64,000 nt of DNA from Paenibacillus sp. DMB5 (GCF_001517085.1 NZ_LRAC01000139.1:1-64000), one strand, 5' to 3'; shown: positions 8,534 to 16,154, counted from the first letter of the stretch. Made by a program: numbers and translations. Notes: generated by a model not told the origin, from the letters alone.

Positions 8534-8539
8534 ATTATA
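8534..8539 (-). promoter_or_regulatory. Leftward extended -10 (TATAAT) for the HTH gene
   Basis: On the minus strand it reads TGGTATAAT. The -35 position (TTCGTA, plus-strand 8558-8563, spacing 18) falls in the SOS box, so LexA would occlude RNA polymerase. Confidence 0.6.
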
Positions 8540-8557
8540 CCATTTTTATGGATCGTT

Positions 8558-8575
8558 TACGAACGTTGGTTCGTA
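8558..8575. promoter_or_regulatory. SOS (LexA) box between divergent genes
   Basis: CGAACGTTGGTTCG (8560-8573) fits the Firmicute LexA consensus CGAAC-N4-GTTCG exactly. It extends to a perfect 7-4-7 palindrome (TACGAAC, GTTG, GTTCGTA). It sits between the leftward HTH gene (8267-8518) and the rightward 40-aa ORF (8622-8744). Confidence 0.85.
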
Positions 8576-8621
8576 TGTTAATATGATAAAATAATCCACC
8601 TAAGAAACGGATGGTGCAACC

Positions 8622-8744
8622 ATGACTGAAAAAGAGGAATTAATCAGTAAAATTTGTGGTGCGGATGATAAACAAATCGAATTGCTCGTCCTCTTATTTC
8701 AAGAATTGGAGGCAGAACAAGAATTACTAAAAGATGACAGCTAG
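8622..8744 (+). CDS. 40-aa acidic peptide, possibly SOS-controlled
   Basis: It begins MTEKEELISKICGADDKQIE, continues LLVLLFQELEAEQELLKDDS and is a probable amphipathic helix. It starts 48 bases right of the SOS box and converges on the CI-like repressor gene. The two stop codons overlap in the sequence CTAG (8741-8744). The size and place suit a peptide that modulates the repressor. No clear ribosome binding site is seen (AACGGATGG upstream), which lowers confidence. Confidence 0.5.
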   Translation: MTEKEELISKICGADDKQIELLVLLFQELEAEQELLKDDS

Positions 8745-9079
8745 TCGTTGTCAGATAATACTCTATTAATAAGAATCTTTAGATCAGGAAGATCTTCATC
8801 AGAAGCGCGCATTATCTTATCTATTAGATATCTTCTGTTTTCGTCCATCGAAGTTTGGGACACAACTTTTTTTTGGTCATCTGTTTTCCCATACAACCAA
8901 TCCACTGAAACTTCATATAGATCAGAGAGGATGTTTATTGTTCCGATATCCGGCTCACTCACCTCGTTCTCATATCCACTCAGCGTTTTGTTATGAATGC
9001 CAGTTTTCTTTTGTACATCCACCTGCGTAAGACCACTCTTCTTTCGAGCTTTTTTCAATCGTTCTGAAACAACCGACAA
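8741..9079 (-). CDS. CI-like XRE repressor (lysogeny master repressor candidate)
   Basis: The N-terminal helix-turn-helix is clear (RLKKARKKSGLTQVDVQKKT, then GIHNKTLSGYENEVSEP). It is followed by LYEVSVDWLYGK and a short helical tail; total about 112 aa. There is no peptidase S24 domain, so induction is not by RecA-driven self-cleavage. TTG at 9079 is chosen because the GAGGGGGG Shine-Dalgarno ends 8 bases upstream. The GTG at 9088 overlaps that Shine-Dalgarno. It is divergent from the Cro-like gene across operators O1-O3. Confidence 0.85.
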   Translation of the reverse strand: MSVVSERLKKARKKSGLTQVDVQKKTGIHNKTLSGYENEVSEPDIGTINILSDLYEVSVDWLYGKTDDQKKVVSQTSMDENRRYLIDKIMRASDEDLPDLKILINRVLSDND

Positions 9080-9103
9080 GCCATTCACCCCCCTCGACTT
9101 ATA

Positions 9104-9109
9104 ATTATA
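9104..9109 (-). promoter_or_regulatory. Repressor promoter -10 (TATAAT on minus strand)
   Basis: TATAAT lies 15-20 bases upstream of the ribosome binding site of the repressor. The -35 region is poorly conserved, and O1 (9137-9153) lies just upstream. This suggests the repressor regulates its own gene. Confidence 0.5.
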
Positions 9110-9136
9110 ACCAAATTCCTAATAACAAAGAATTAA

Positions 9137-9153
9137 CTCTTAGAAATTTAGAC
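9137..9153. promoter_or_regulatory. Operator O1
   Basis: CTCTTAGAAATTTAGAC has the 6-5-6 layout of the cluster. The left half is the consensus CTCTTA and the right half is degenerate. It lies near the leftward repressor promoter. Confidence 0.7.
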
Positions 9154-9160
9154 TTTATGC

Positions 9161-9189
9161 TTGACGTATTAGAAATTAAGAGTTATATT
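9161..9189 (+). promoter_or_regulatory. Rightward early promoter (PR-like)
   Basis: TTGACG (9161-9166), 17 bases, then TATATT (9184-9189) is a strong SigA promoter. Operator O2 fills the spacer exactly, so a bound repressor blocks it. Confidence 0.85.
9166..9182. promoter_or_regulatory. Operator O2
   Basis: GTATTAGAAATTAAGAG: the right half is the consensus TAAGAG, with the same GAAAT centre as O1. It lies between -35 and -10 of the rightward promoter. Its centre is 29 bp from that of O1. Confidence 0.75.
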
Positions 9190-9200
9190 GTAATCACAAG

Positions 9201-9217
9201 TTCTTAGTATCTAAGAT
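9201..9217. promoter_or_regulatory. Operator O3
   Basis: TTCTTAGTATCTAAGAT contains the perfect palindrome TCTTAG-TAT-CTAAGA. It overlaps the likely transcription start of the rightward promoter. Its centre is 35 bp from that of O2. Confidence 0.7.
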
Positions 9218-9233
9218 AAAGGGAGGTGCAGTG

Positions 9234-9440
9234 ATGGAAATCAATCGCCGAATTCGTAAGTATATAAAAGACAATGGCTTGACATTCACTTATGTAGCTA
9301 AAGAATCTGGTATAGGACTTAAAAAGCTTTCTCGAATGATGACAGGTAAGCAACGAGTTGATACCGTGGATTATGAAAAAATTTGTTCTGCACTGAAGTT
9401 GAATCCAAGTTATTTTTTGATCAAAACTCTTAGAAAATAA
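9234..9440 (+). CDS. Cro-like XRE protein
   Basis: This 68-aa helix-turn-helix protein (IRKYIKDNGLTFTYVAKESG, then IGLKKLSRMMTGKQ) is expressed from the PR-like promoter. GGGAGGTG lies before the start. ATG at 9234 is preferred over GTG at 9231. Its stop codon lies inside operator O4 (9427-9443), so the gene end itself carries a repressor site. By position it is the lytic partner of the repressor; its function is inferred. Confidence 0.82.
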   Translation: MEINRRIRKYIKDNGLTFTYVAKESGIGLKKLSRMMTGKQRVDTVDYEKICSALKLNPSYFLIKTLRK

Positions 9441-9443
9441 GAG
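9427..9443. promoter_or_regulatory. Operator O4 at the end of the Cro-like gene
   Basis: CTCTTAGAAAATAAGAG is the only perfectly symmetric 6-5-6 member of the set. It is 226 bp from O3. It could act as a roadblock, or pair with O1-O3 by looping as in lambda. Confidence 0.75.
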
Positions 9444-9459
9444 TGAGGAGGTTATCTAA

Positions 9460-9783
9460 ATGGCCCTCATCGTCATGGAAGAAGCCGATCTGGAGCGCCT
9501 GCTCGATAAAGTTGTCTCCAAAGCAATCGAGGCATACGCAGTACAGGTGCCGGTTTCCTTACCTCCCGTCCTTAACAGAACGCAGTTCATGGATCTGCTG
9601 GATATCAGCGCTCCAAAGGCAACAGAGGTAATGAGACGAAAGGACTTTCCAGTCAATCGTGAGTTCGGTAATCCTCGGATTCCTACAGCACTGCTGCTGC
9701 GCTGGATCGAGCAGCACACAGACTGGGTTCAGGAGAACGCCGGTGTTAATTACAAATCGAAACGCAGCCATGTGGCTGGATAA
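9460..9783 (+). CDS. Small HTH DNA-binding protein, excisionase-like
   Basis: In this 107-aa protein residues 35-90 (LNRTQFMDLLDISAPKATEV, then MRRKDFPVNREFGNPRIPTA and LLLRWIEQHTDW) have the winged-helix layout of MerR-like excisionase or helix-turn-helix 17 proteins. GAGGAGG precedes the ATG. Placed just behind the Cro-like gene, it may direct excision or early transcription. Confidence 0.65.
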   Translation: MALIVMEEADLERLLDKVVSKAIEAYAVQVPVSLPPVLNRTQFMDLLDISAPKATEVMRRKDFPVNREFGNPRIPTALLLRWIEQHTDWVQENAGVNYKSKRSHVAG

Positions 9784-9787
9784 AACA

Positions 9788-9815
9788 AACCCGCCGAGCT
9801 GTACCGGCAGCGGCG
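9788..9815. repeat. Stem-loop CCCGCCG/CGGCGGG
   Basis: A 7-bp perfect inverted repeat with a 14-base loop lies just after the excisionase-like gene. There is no T tract. It may be an attenuator or RNA-processing element. Confidence 0.4.
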
Positions 9816-9912
9816 GGCAGGGAATGCGGCAAGGGGAATTGCTTAAGACAATCATACATCAGGCCTCTGTCCGATATAACCCGCAAAACCGGACAAAGGA
9901 GAGGATCAGAAG

Positions 9913-10427
9913 TTGGCTATCGGACAATTCGGACTGCATTAGAGCAGGCATTAAAGCAGTCAGGAGATACCAGGGAGAAGGCGGGGCTTATTGTTCATGC
10001 TGATGCTTCCTTAATAGGAAAAATTGCAAGGGGGTCCCGCAGAGCTTCCAAGCCAGTAATGAAAGCAGCAGCTGAGCATTACGATGACGGTCAATTATAC
10101 CTTGCTGCAGCTGCGGAAGTCACCGGCGGTGCTTCTGCTCCTTGGCTGGACAATGTAGATCTGCATCGGGCCAGCGTACTGTTCAAGACGATGGAGGAAG
10201 TTCAGGAAGTGCTTGAAGCTTCAAGCGACGCCCCGATCAGTAAGACAAACAAGCAGCTTAGTGAAACGGATCGTAAGCAAATCAAACGCCTACTGATGGA
10301 AACGGTAGAAGCAATAACAGCCCTGACCCATCTGGCCGCAGTGCTTTGTAAGGAATACAGCTTCAGCTGGCTGGCGACTTGGAAAGAACACAGAGCGGAT
10401 CTGAAAGCAAAACAATACATGAAATGA
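9913..10427 (+). CDS. Phage HTH-type protein, suspected frameshift near 9932
   Basis: AAAGGAG precedes a TTG at 9913. Reading gives MAIGQFG; the continuing protein (TALEQALKQSGDTREKAGLI, then VHADASLIGKIARGSRRASK) is one frame away. Restoring a third G at 9931-9932 fuses them. The segment with KIARGSRRASKPVMK looks like a degenerate XRE helix-turn-helix. The C-terminal half (MEEVQEVLEASS...LLMETVEAITALTHLAAVL) is helical. The whole would be about 171 aa. It is unlikely to be two genes, because the downstream part has no start with a ribosome binding site. Confidence 0.65.
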
Positions 10428-10436
10428 GGGTTTGAA

Positions 10437-10700
10437 ATGGAATTCGATGCATTACGAGCAGCACGGACGCGGTTGTGCGAATTGAGAAACATTCACCAAG
10501 AACTTTCAAAGACACAGCAGCCGGATGGAACGTGGGATTGGTTCTTGGTAAATGAAATGCGGGAATTATCGATCGCAATTATCAATGAAAAAGAAAAAGC
10601 CCGCCTGGCAGGGCGGACCGGTTTGAGCACTCCATTAAAGCGACTCGTTATGCCCATTGTACCTTTGAAATTCATTGAAAGCAAGGGTGAGGCGGTATGA
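10437..10700 (+). CDS. Hypothetical early protein (87 aa)
   Basis: This charged helical protein starts 9 bases after the previous gene and overlaps the next by 4 bases (ATGA). I see no motif. It is part of the rightward early operon. Confidence 0.65.
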   Translation: MEFDALRAARTRLCELRNIHQELSKTQQPDGTWDWFLVNEMRELSIAIINEKEKARLAGRTGLSTPLKRLVMPIVPLKFIESKGEAV

Positions 10701-10957
10701 CGGAGCATGATAAGACTGAATTCGCCGTAGCGCTTGCGGAACTGTACATAAAACGCAGGCAGGAATATTGGTCCGCTATCGATCGGGTCCAGAAGATCCG
10801 GGCGGCCATCAAGGAATACACCCAGGCTTTCATTCTGCAGCAGGACCGGATCAAACAGCTCGCTACTGCTAAGTGGGATCAACTGGTTGAAGTGATTGAT
10901 CTACTGCCGGCAGACATCCGGGAAGCAATCATGCAGGAAGTAGCGAGACTTGAGTAA
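10697..10957 (+). CDS. Hypothetical coiled-coil early protein (86 aa)
   Basis: This is predicted to be all-helical, with heptad-like spacing (LAELYIKRRQEYWSAIDRVQ, KIRAAIKEYTQAFILQQDRI). It is coupled to the upstream gene by ATGA. The function is unknown. Confidence 0.65.
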   Translation: MTEHDKTEFAVALAELYIKRRQEYWSAIDRVQKIRAAIKEYTQAFILQQDRIKQLATAKWDQLVEVIDLLPADIREAIMQEVARLE

Positions 10958-11168
10958 GCAGTGGCTTCGGCCCCTGTCTTGGAGCATCAGAGCTTAGAAA
11001 TAACCTTTCCTCCCTCTGGTGTTCCAAGATGCGGCTGACGCATCAATAAAAAAACGCCCCGTTGCACCGGGACGCTCGCTCTTTGAAAACTGAATAGCAA
11101 TAATGTTTTACCACTTGCCCTTATCTTACACGATGAGGGCCGAATGACACAAGAGGGAGGGAATGGGA
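10958..11168. other. Noncoding gap with inverted repeat
   Basis: No convincing ORF is seen. GATGCG-N5-CGCATC (11028-11044) is followed by AATAAAAAAA. Read leftward it would be T7-led, not a rightward terminator. GAGGGAGGG at the right end serves the next gene. Confidence 0.5.
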
Positions 11169-11429
11169 ATGTCAACAGCTTTTTCTGCTCACATCAGTGG
11201 GCAGCGCATCGAGGTTGAAATTGTGCCTCCAACGCACTACTCGCCGTCGATTCTTTCCATCCGGCAGCAGACCGGCACCTTTCAGCTGCATGCTGATCCG
11301 GACCAGCTGGCCGAAGTTGAATATGCCATCCGGACTTACTTGGACGGCATCCGTTATCCCGAAACACCAGATCAGCAGTCGCTCCTGCATGATGAGTGCA
11401 GGGCGGCAATCGAGGGGGAGATCGCTTGA
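11169..11429 (+). CDS. Hypothetical early protein (86 aa)
   Basis: This small mixed alpha/beta protein includes ILSIRQQTGTFQLHADPDQL then AEVEYAIRTYLDG. ATG at 11169 is chosen because GAGGGAGGG is about 8 bases upstream. It overlaps the following ATPase start by 4 bases, which suggests coupled translation and perhaps a joint role in recombination. Confidence 0.6.
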   Translation: MSTAFSAHISGQRIEVEIVPPTHYSPSILSIRQQTGTFQLHADPDQLAEVEYAIRTYLDGIRYPETPDQQSLLHDECRAAIEGEIA

Positions 11430-13414
11430 AGCGTATCGTTCTGGAGCGCCTGACGCTCCGTAATTTCAAAGGTGTTAAAGAACTTGTCCTCGCCGTCAAC
11501 GGCGGGGACGCTGATGTCTTCGGTGACAATGCCACCGGGAAGACAACTGTGTTCGATGCTTTTGTTTGGCTTCTGTTTGGTAAGGACAGCCAGAACAAGG
11601 CTGACTTCGAAATCAAAGGCTTGGATGGTGCTGGAAAGGTGCTGCAGCACAAACTGGAGCATGAGGTCGAGGGAGTCTTCCTGATCGATGGCCGCCGCCG
11701 CTCCTTCCGCCGGGTCTATTCAGAGAAATGGACGAAGAAGCACGGATCCGCGACGGATGCCTTTGAAGGCCATGAGACCACTTACTTCCTCGACGGTGTT
11801 CCCGTGAAAAAGGGAGAGTACACCGCTGAGGTGGATTCGGTCATTAAAGAGGAACTGTTTAAGCTTTTGACCAGCCCTTCTTACTTCAATGAAGTCCTTA
11901 AGAAAGAGGACCGCCGGAAGGTTCTATTGGAAGTGTGCGGTGACCTGACGGACGCTGAAGTGATCCACGGCAACAAGGATCTGGCTCCGCTGCCGGGCAT
12001 TCTCGGCGGGCGGGACCTTGAATCTCACAAGAAGGTCATAACCTCGCGCTGCAGTGTGATTAACAAGGAGATCAAGGAGCTGCCAGTTCGGATCAGTGAG
12101 GTTCAGCGCCAGATGCCGGACATTGCCGAACTGGATGAAGAGTTGCTTAAGGAAGACATCGCCATCCTGCGCAGCAGGGTAGAGGTAGGGGAAGCGGAGC
12201 TTACCCGTATCCTCTCCGGTGGTGAAGTGGCTGTGAAAGAAAAACGGCTTCGGGAGATCGAAGCAGAGCTTATCTCCATTAAAGGTCAACTGCATTCGGA
12301 TGTGCTTGATAAGGTTGCCCTTAAGCGGGACGCTGTCAACCAAATGCATATCGAGGTCAACCGGTACCGCCGGGATATCGAGGATAAGCAGCAACGCATT
12401 CAGCAGAATGAGCGGCAGGCGGCAGGGCGCCGGCAGGAAGCCGATCGGCTGCGAGCGGAGTTTGCTGAGCTGAAGGGCTTAACCTTTGAGCCTGCAGGTG
12501 AGCATGATGCTCACTGCTCGGCCTGCGGGCAGTCCTTACCAGAGGATCAGGTAAAGGCAGCTCACGACAAGGCGGAGGCAGACTTCAACCGCAGGCTGGC
12601 CGAGCAGAAGGAACGTATTAATGCTTCTGGGAAAGCTGCTGTGGCTGCTGCTCAGCAATATGAGCAAGAGAATATTCGCTTTCACGAAGAAATTGAGAAT
12701 TTGAAAAGCGCTCTGATACTACTTCAATCGGAGTTGACGGCTGCCGAGGATGAGCTGACCGACCTGCGAGCAGGCGTGAAAGATCCGGCTGCTGATCCGA
12801 CTTACGCCAGTAAGCAAGCTGAAGCGGCGGCAGTACAGCTGCAGATCAGAGAGCTTAGGGCTTCAACTGATGATTCAGCTGCAGCAGCTCGGACAGAGAT
12901 TCGCCGGCTGCGTTCTGAGATCGAAGAGATGGAGCGGGATCTCGCTAAGTTTGAAGGTGTCCGCCGCGCGCAGCAGCGTGTTGAAGAGCTGGAGAACCAG
13001 GAGCGGGAGCTTGCTTCTGAATACGAGCGCCTGCAGCACGAACTGTTCCTGTGTGAGGAGTTCACGAAGACCAAGGTCAGCATGTTGGATGCCAAGATCA
13101 ACAGCAAATTCAAGCTTGCCCGGTTCCGGCTCTTCGAGGATCAGATCAACGGCGGGATTAAGGAAGTCTGCGACACGCTTTATAAGGGCGTTCCGTATGA
13201 CGGTGGCCTGAACAACGCAGCCCGAATTAATGTCGGCCTGGACATCATCAATACGCTGGGTGAGCATTACGGATTCTCTGCTCCGATCTTCGTGGACAAT
13301 GCAGAGGCCGTGACGAAACTGATCGGGACGGATGCCCAGGTAATACGGCTGGTAGTCAGTGAGAAAGACAAGAAGCTGCGGATTGAGACGGCAGCTATAC
13401 AGGAGGCGATTTAA
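11426..13414 (+). CDS. SbcC/Rad50-like AAA ATPase with zinc hook
   Basis: This is a 662-aa SMC-type ATPase. It has an N-terminal Walker A (GDNATGKTT, about residues 30-38), long coiled coils (about 200-570) and a central CSACG zinc-hook CxxC near residue 365. The C-terminal nucleotide-binding half includes an APIFVDNAEAV Walker B-like strand. The start TTG at 11426 overlaps the previous stop (TTGA) and follows GAGGGGGAG. In phages such ATPases sit with RecT-type annealing proteins, as here, and act in recombination-dependent replication. The nuclease partner is probably the MBL protein two genes downstream. Confidence 0.85.
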   Translation: MKRIVLERLTLRNFKGVKELVLAVNGGDADVFGDNATGKTTVFDAFVWLLFGKDSQNKADFEIKGLDGAGKVLQHKLEHEVEGVFLIDGRRRSFRRVYSEKWTKKHGSATDAFEGHETTYFLDGVPVKKGEYTAEVDSVIKEELFKLLTSPSYFNEVLKKEDRRKVLLEVCGDLTDAEVIHGNKDLAPLPGILGGRDLESHKKVITSRCSVINKEIKELPVRISEVQRQMPDIAELDEELLKEDIAILRSRVEVGEAELTRILSGGEVAVKEKRLREIEAELISIKGQLHSDVLDKVALKRDAVNQMHIEVNRYRRDIEDKQQRIQQNERQAAGRRQEADRLRAEFAELKGLTFEPAGEHDAHCSACGQSLPEDQVKAAHDKAEADFNRRLAEQKERINASGKAAVAAAQQYEQENIRFHEEIENLKSALILLQSELTAAEDELTDLRAGVKDPAADPTYASKQAEAAAVQLQIRELRASTDDSAAAARTEIRRLRSEIEEMERDLAKFEGVRRAQQRVEELENQERELASEYERLQHELFLCEEFTKTKVSMLDAKINSKFKLARFRLFEDQINGGIKEVCDTLYKGVPYDGGLNNAARINVGLDIINTLGEHYGFSAPIFVDNAEAVTKLIGTDAQVIRLVVSEKDKKLRIETAAIQEAI

Positions 13415-14320
13415 TTGAGTACAGGTAATCAGGTGGCGATTATTCAAAAGGACATCACTGATGATGTTAATCGGAGCCTTACACGGTTGCAGGATGATGG
13501 GTTGATCTTGCCTCCGAATTACAATGCGAGCAATGCGCTAAAAAGCGCCTTCTTCAAACTCCAGGAGGTTCAGGATAAGAACGGTAAGCCTGCGTTGGAG
13601 GTGTGCACGCGGGAATCTGTAGCCAATGCACTGCTCGATATGGTTGTGCAGGGTCTAAGCCCGGCCAAGACACAATGTTACTTCATCGTATACGGCAGCA
13701 AGCTTCAGCTTAATCGCTCCTATTTCGGTACACAAGCTGTGCTTAAGCGTCTGTCCAACGTCAAGGACATCTGGGCAAATGTTATTTACAAGGGCGATGT
13801 ATTTGAATATGAAGTGGCGGGCGGGCGCGAAAAATTGGTCAAACACGAAACCAGTTTTGAGAATCGGGATAATGAAATTCTTGGCGTCTACGCTGTGGTG
13901 AAAACGCTCGAAGATGAAGAAATCCTTACCGTCATGACTAAAAAGGAGGTTGACGCTTCCTGGAGTCAGAGTAAAACGAGTCAATCCGTCCATAAAAAAT
14001 TCCCGCAAGAAATGGCAAAGCGGACTGTTATCAACCGTGCGGCCAAGGCTTACATCAACACCAGTGACGACAGCGACCTGCTGGTCGATGCTATTAATCG
14101 CTCGACAGATAACGAATATGACGAGCGTATTGATGTAACTGGCGAAGAAGTTAGAGCTGAGATCGCAGAGCGTGCGAACAGAGAAGTGATTGATATCAAG
14201 CCAAGTACTACTGCACCGACGGCTAAACAACAGCCAGCGCCAAGTACAAAGCAGCCTGTCGATGATCCTCATGGCTTTGCTGATGATGTTCCGCCAATTG
14301 AACAAGAACTGGATTTCTAA
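13415..14320 (+). CDS. recT: RecT-family single-strand annealing protein
   Basis: This 301-aa protein carries the RecT core (SALKSAFFKLQ-like opening, TRESVANALLDMVVQGLSPA, CYFIVYGSKLQLNRSYFGTQ). It has the usual disordered proline/glutamine tail. It anneals complementary single strands during phage recombination. The TTG start follows the ATPase stop with no gap, under GGAGGCGA. Confidence 0.92.
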   Translation: MSTGNQVAIIQKDITDDVNRSLTRLQDDGLILPPNYNASNALKSAFFKLQEVQDKNGKPALEVCTRESVANALLDMVVQGLSPAKTQCYFIVYGSKLQLNRSYFGTQAVLKRLSNVKDIWANVIYKGDVFEYEVAGGREKLVKHETSFENRDNEILGVYAVVKTLEDEEILTVMTKKEVDASWSQSKTSQSVHKKFPQEMAKRTVINRAAKAYINTSDDSDLLVDAINRSTDNEYDERIDVTGEEVRAEIAERANREVIDIKPSTTAPTAKQQPAPSTKQPVDDPHGFADDVPPIEQELDF

Positions 14321-14321
14321 C

Positions 14322-15029
14322 ATGATCGACATCAAATGCCTCGGCTCCAGTAGCGCCGGTAACGCCTACCGTATAACGGACGGGCACACCGCGCTTCTGC
14401 TGGAAGCCGGTTTTCCTTATAAGTCGATTCAGCGGGCCCTTAACTTCCGGATGACGGATATTGCCGGATGCCTTATCACACACGAGCATCTAGATCATAG
14501 CAAGGCTGCTCCTGACATTATGAGAGCAGGAATCAATATTTACACCAGCGCGGGGACGGCGGCTGCCAGAGGTTTGGCAGGGCATCGCCTGAAGGTTATC
14601 AAGGCGCTGGAGGGATTCACGATTGGTACCTGGACAGTTCTCCCGTTCGATATCCAGCACGATGTAGAAGAGCCGCTAGGCTTCCTACTGGCGAATACAG
14701 CGGGAGATAAGCTGGTCTTCCTGACAGACACCTACTACTGCCAGCATCGCTTTAGCGGCTTGACTCACATCATGGTGGAGTGCAATTACTCCGAGGATAT
14801 CGTCAATGAGCGGGTGGCTGCTGGTTACCTCCATCCAGCACAGAAGAAGCGGCTGCTTCGCTCTCACTTCTCGCTGGAGAATGTGAAGGAAATGTTGAAA
14901 GCCAATGATACCCGGAATGTCGAGGAAATCTGGCTGCTGCATTTATCTGACGGCAACAGCGACGCTGAGCGATTCAAGCAAGAGATACAGGAGACCACCG
15001 GCGCACTCGTGCGGGTAGCAGATCGATGA
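14322..15029 (+). CDS. MBL-fold metallohydrolase (WalJ/YycJ-like), likely recombination exonuclease
   Basis: This 235-aa protein starts MIDIKCLGSSSAGNAYRI, the opening typical of YycJ/WalJ-type enzymes. It has the THEHLDH metal motif at about residues 47-53 and later FLTDTYY and HLSDGNSD. It starts one base after recT. Its place in the ATPase-RecT operon suggests it supplies the 5'-3' exonuclease that makes RecT substrates, since no YqaJ- or lambda-type exonuclease is visible. That role is inference. Confidence 0.85.
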   Translation: MIDIKCLGSSSAGNAYRITDGHTALLLEAGFPYKSIQRALNFRMTDIAGCLITHEHLDHSKAAPDIMRAGINIYTSAGTAAARGLAGHRLKVIKALEGFTIGTWTVLPFDIQHDVEEPLGFLLANTAGDKLVFLTDTYYCQHRFSGLTHIMVECNYSEDIVNERVAAGYLHPAQKKRLLRSHFSLENVKEMLKANDTRNVEEIWLLHLSDGNSDAERFKQEIQETTGALVRVADR

Positions 15030-15220
15030 ACGGGCCGATGGGTGAGCGGATTTGGAAGAGCATGATTGCGGAGCATGTATGGCAATTGCGATCCTCCGAT
15101 CCGGACGCATTCAAGGAGGCAGTCAAAGCGCACTTTGCTCGCGGGCATCCTGGCTTTACAGTGATCCGAGCGAAGTACCCACACATTTACATTCAGGATG
15201 ATAGAGCAAGCAAAAAATAG
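15026..15220 (+). CDS. Hypothetical early protein (64 aa)
   Basis: It overlaps the MBL gene by 4 bases (ATGA). It is basic, with a PHIYIQ strand near the end. The family is unknown. Confidence 0.6.
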   Translation: MNGPMGERIWKSMIAEHVWQLRSSDPDAFKEAVKAHFARGHPGFTVIRAKYPHIYIQDDRASKK

Positions 15221-15245
15221 TGGCTGCTGCGGGAGGGGGGAGTGC

Positions 15246-16154
15246 ATGACGGAGTCAGCCAGAGAACCAACAATGGCCGGCCTCCTTAACCAGTATGAAG
15301 CGATAGGCGGGCCGGAGGAATATGGCCCCGAAGGAATAGCTATCATGGTTGCCTTATGGCGCAAATCAAGCAAGTTAGGTTGGCGGCAGGCATTCCAGAT
15401 GACGAATACAGAGCTTACACTTCAGACCGGAATAAAGAGCCGGGATACGTTAAATACACATCGAAGTAAACTCGTCAAAGCCGGGTTAATCGGCTACACT
15501 CCTCCTCCTCGGGGGAGTTCCAAAGGTGATTATCAGGTGAGATTTGATCTAATAGTTGTCGGAGAAGTGGTCCGAAAATCGGACAACTTTTCTGAATTAA
15601 CCGAAAAAGTAGTCCAAAATCCGGACCACTTTAACCAAGTTGTCGGTGAACCTGTCCGAAAATTGGACCACTTTCCCGACACTGTATTAAAAGATCTTAG
15701 TACTACTATTACTACTACTGCCAGCAGTGAATGGATTGAGCCAAAAATTGATCCAGAGGCAGATGGCATGATCGCCATTTTAAACGCTTATTGCGAACTT
15801 AATTCAAAACTTGATTTTCATGTTAAGCAACGGGAACGCGAAGCCATGGGTAAGATGGTCGCCGGGGGGATGCCGGTACCCTTTACCATCACTACTATGG
15901 CGGGCCTGCTTCAGGCAAAGCGCGAACGGGAAGGTAACAATTTCAAGTACCCGACCAGCTTTTTGTATTACGTGGACGGGATTGAGGAAGCCTGGCTTAA
16001 CTCCCAAACTACCAGCCCGCCGATGGATGGAGTCGCCCCGGGAGATAAGCAAGACCCTCATCAGCCTAAAAAGACGAAGCAGCAACAAGAGATTGATGAT
16101 CTGGATCGCTGGATCAGAGAGGAGGAAGCCCGTGAACAAGCTGGAAGTCGCTAA
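15246..16154 (+). CDS. Replication initiator, winged-helix/DnaD-like
   Basis: This 302-aa protein starts at ATG 15246 after GGAGGGGGGAG. The N-terminal winged helix (WRQAFQMTNTELTLQTGIKS, then RDTLNTHRSKLVKAGLIGYT) is of the phage O/DnaD initiator type. The C-terminal part (SFLYYVDGIEEAWLN, then charged tail) is DnaB-loader-interacting in relatives. Its middle is encoded by three iterons (15570-15674), so the replication origin most likely lies inside the gene, as in lambda O. It is followed by the loader and helicase. Confidence 0.8.
   Translation: MTESAREPTMAGLLNQYEAIGGPEEYGPEGIAIMVALWRKSSKLGWRQAFQMTNTELTLQTGIKSRDTLNTHRSKLVKAGLIGYTPPPRGSSKGDYQVRFDLIVVGEVVRKSDNFSELTEKVVQNPDHFNQVVGEPVRKLDHFPDTVLKDLSTTITTTASSEWIEPKIDPEADGMIAILNAYCELNSKLDFHVKQREREAMGKMVAGGMPVPFTITTMAGLLQAKREREGNNFKYPTSFLYYVDGIEEAWLNSQTTSPPMDGVAPGDKQDPHQPKKTKQQQEIDDLDRWIREEEAREQAGSR
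15570..15674 (+). repeat. Three 42-bp-phased iterons, candidate phage origin
   Basis: Palindromic units GTCC-N7-GGAC followed by MACTTT start at 15570, 15612 and 15654, a spacing of exactly 42 bp or four helical turns. Copy 1 is GTCCGAAAATCGGAC, copy 3 GTCCGAAAATTGGAC, copy 2 GTCCAAAATCCGGAC. Copies 1 and 3 are also preceded by AGTTGTCGG at the same offset (15554 and 15638). They encode repeated VRKSDNF / VQNPDHF / VRKLDHF peptides in the initiator. AT-rich DNA (ATTAAAAGATCTTAGTACTA) follows. Confidence 0.8.

Noticed and set aside
11072-11100. CTCTTTGAAAACTGAATAG resembling an rRNA operon leader or boxA
   Set aside because: There is no rRNA gene and no nearby antitermination context. It is probably chance similarity.
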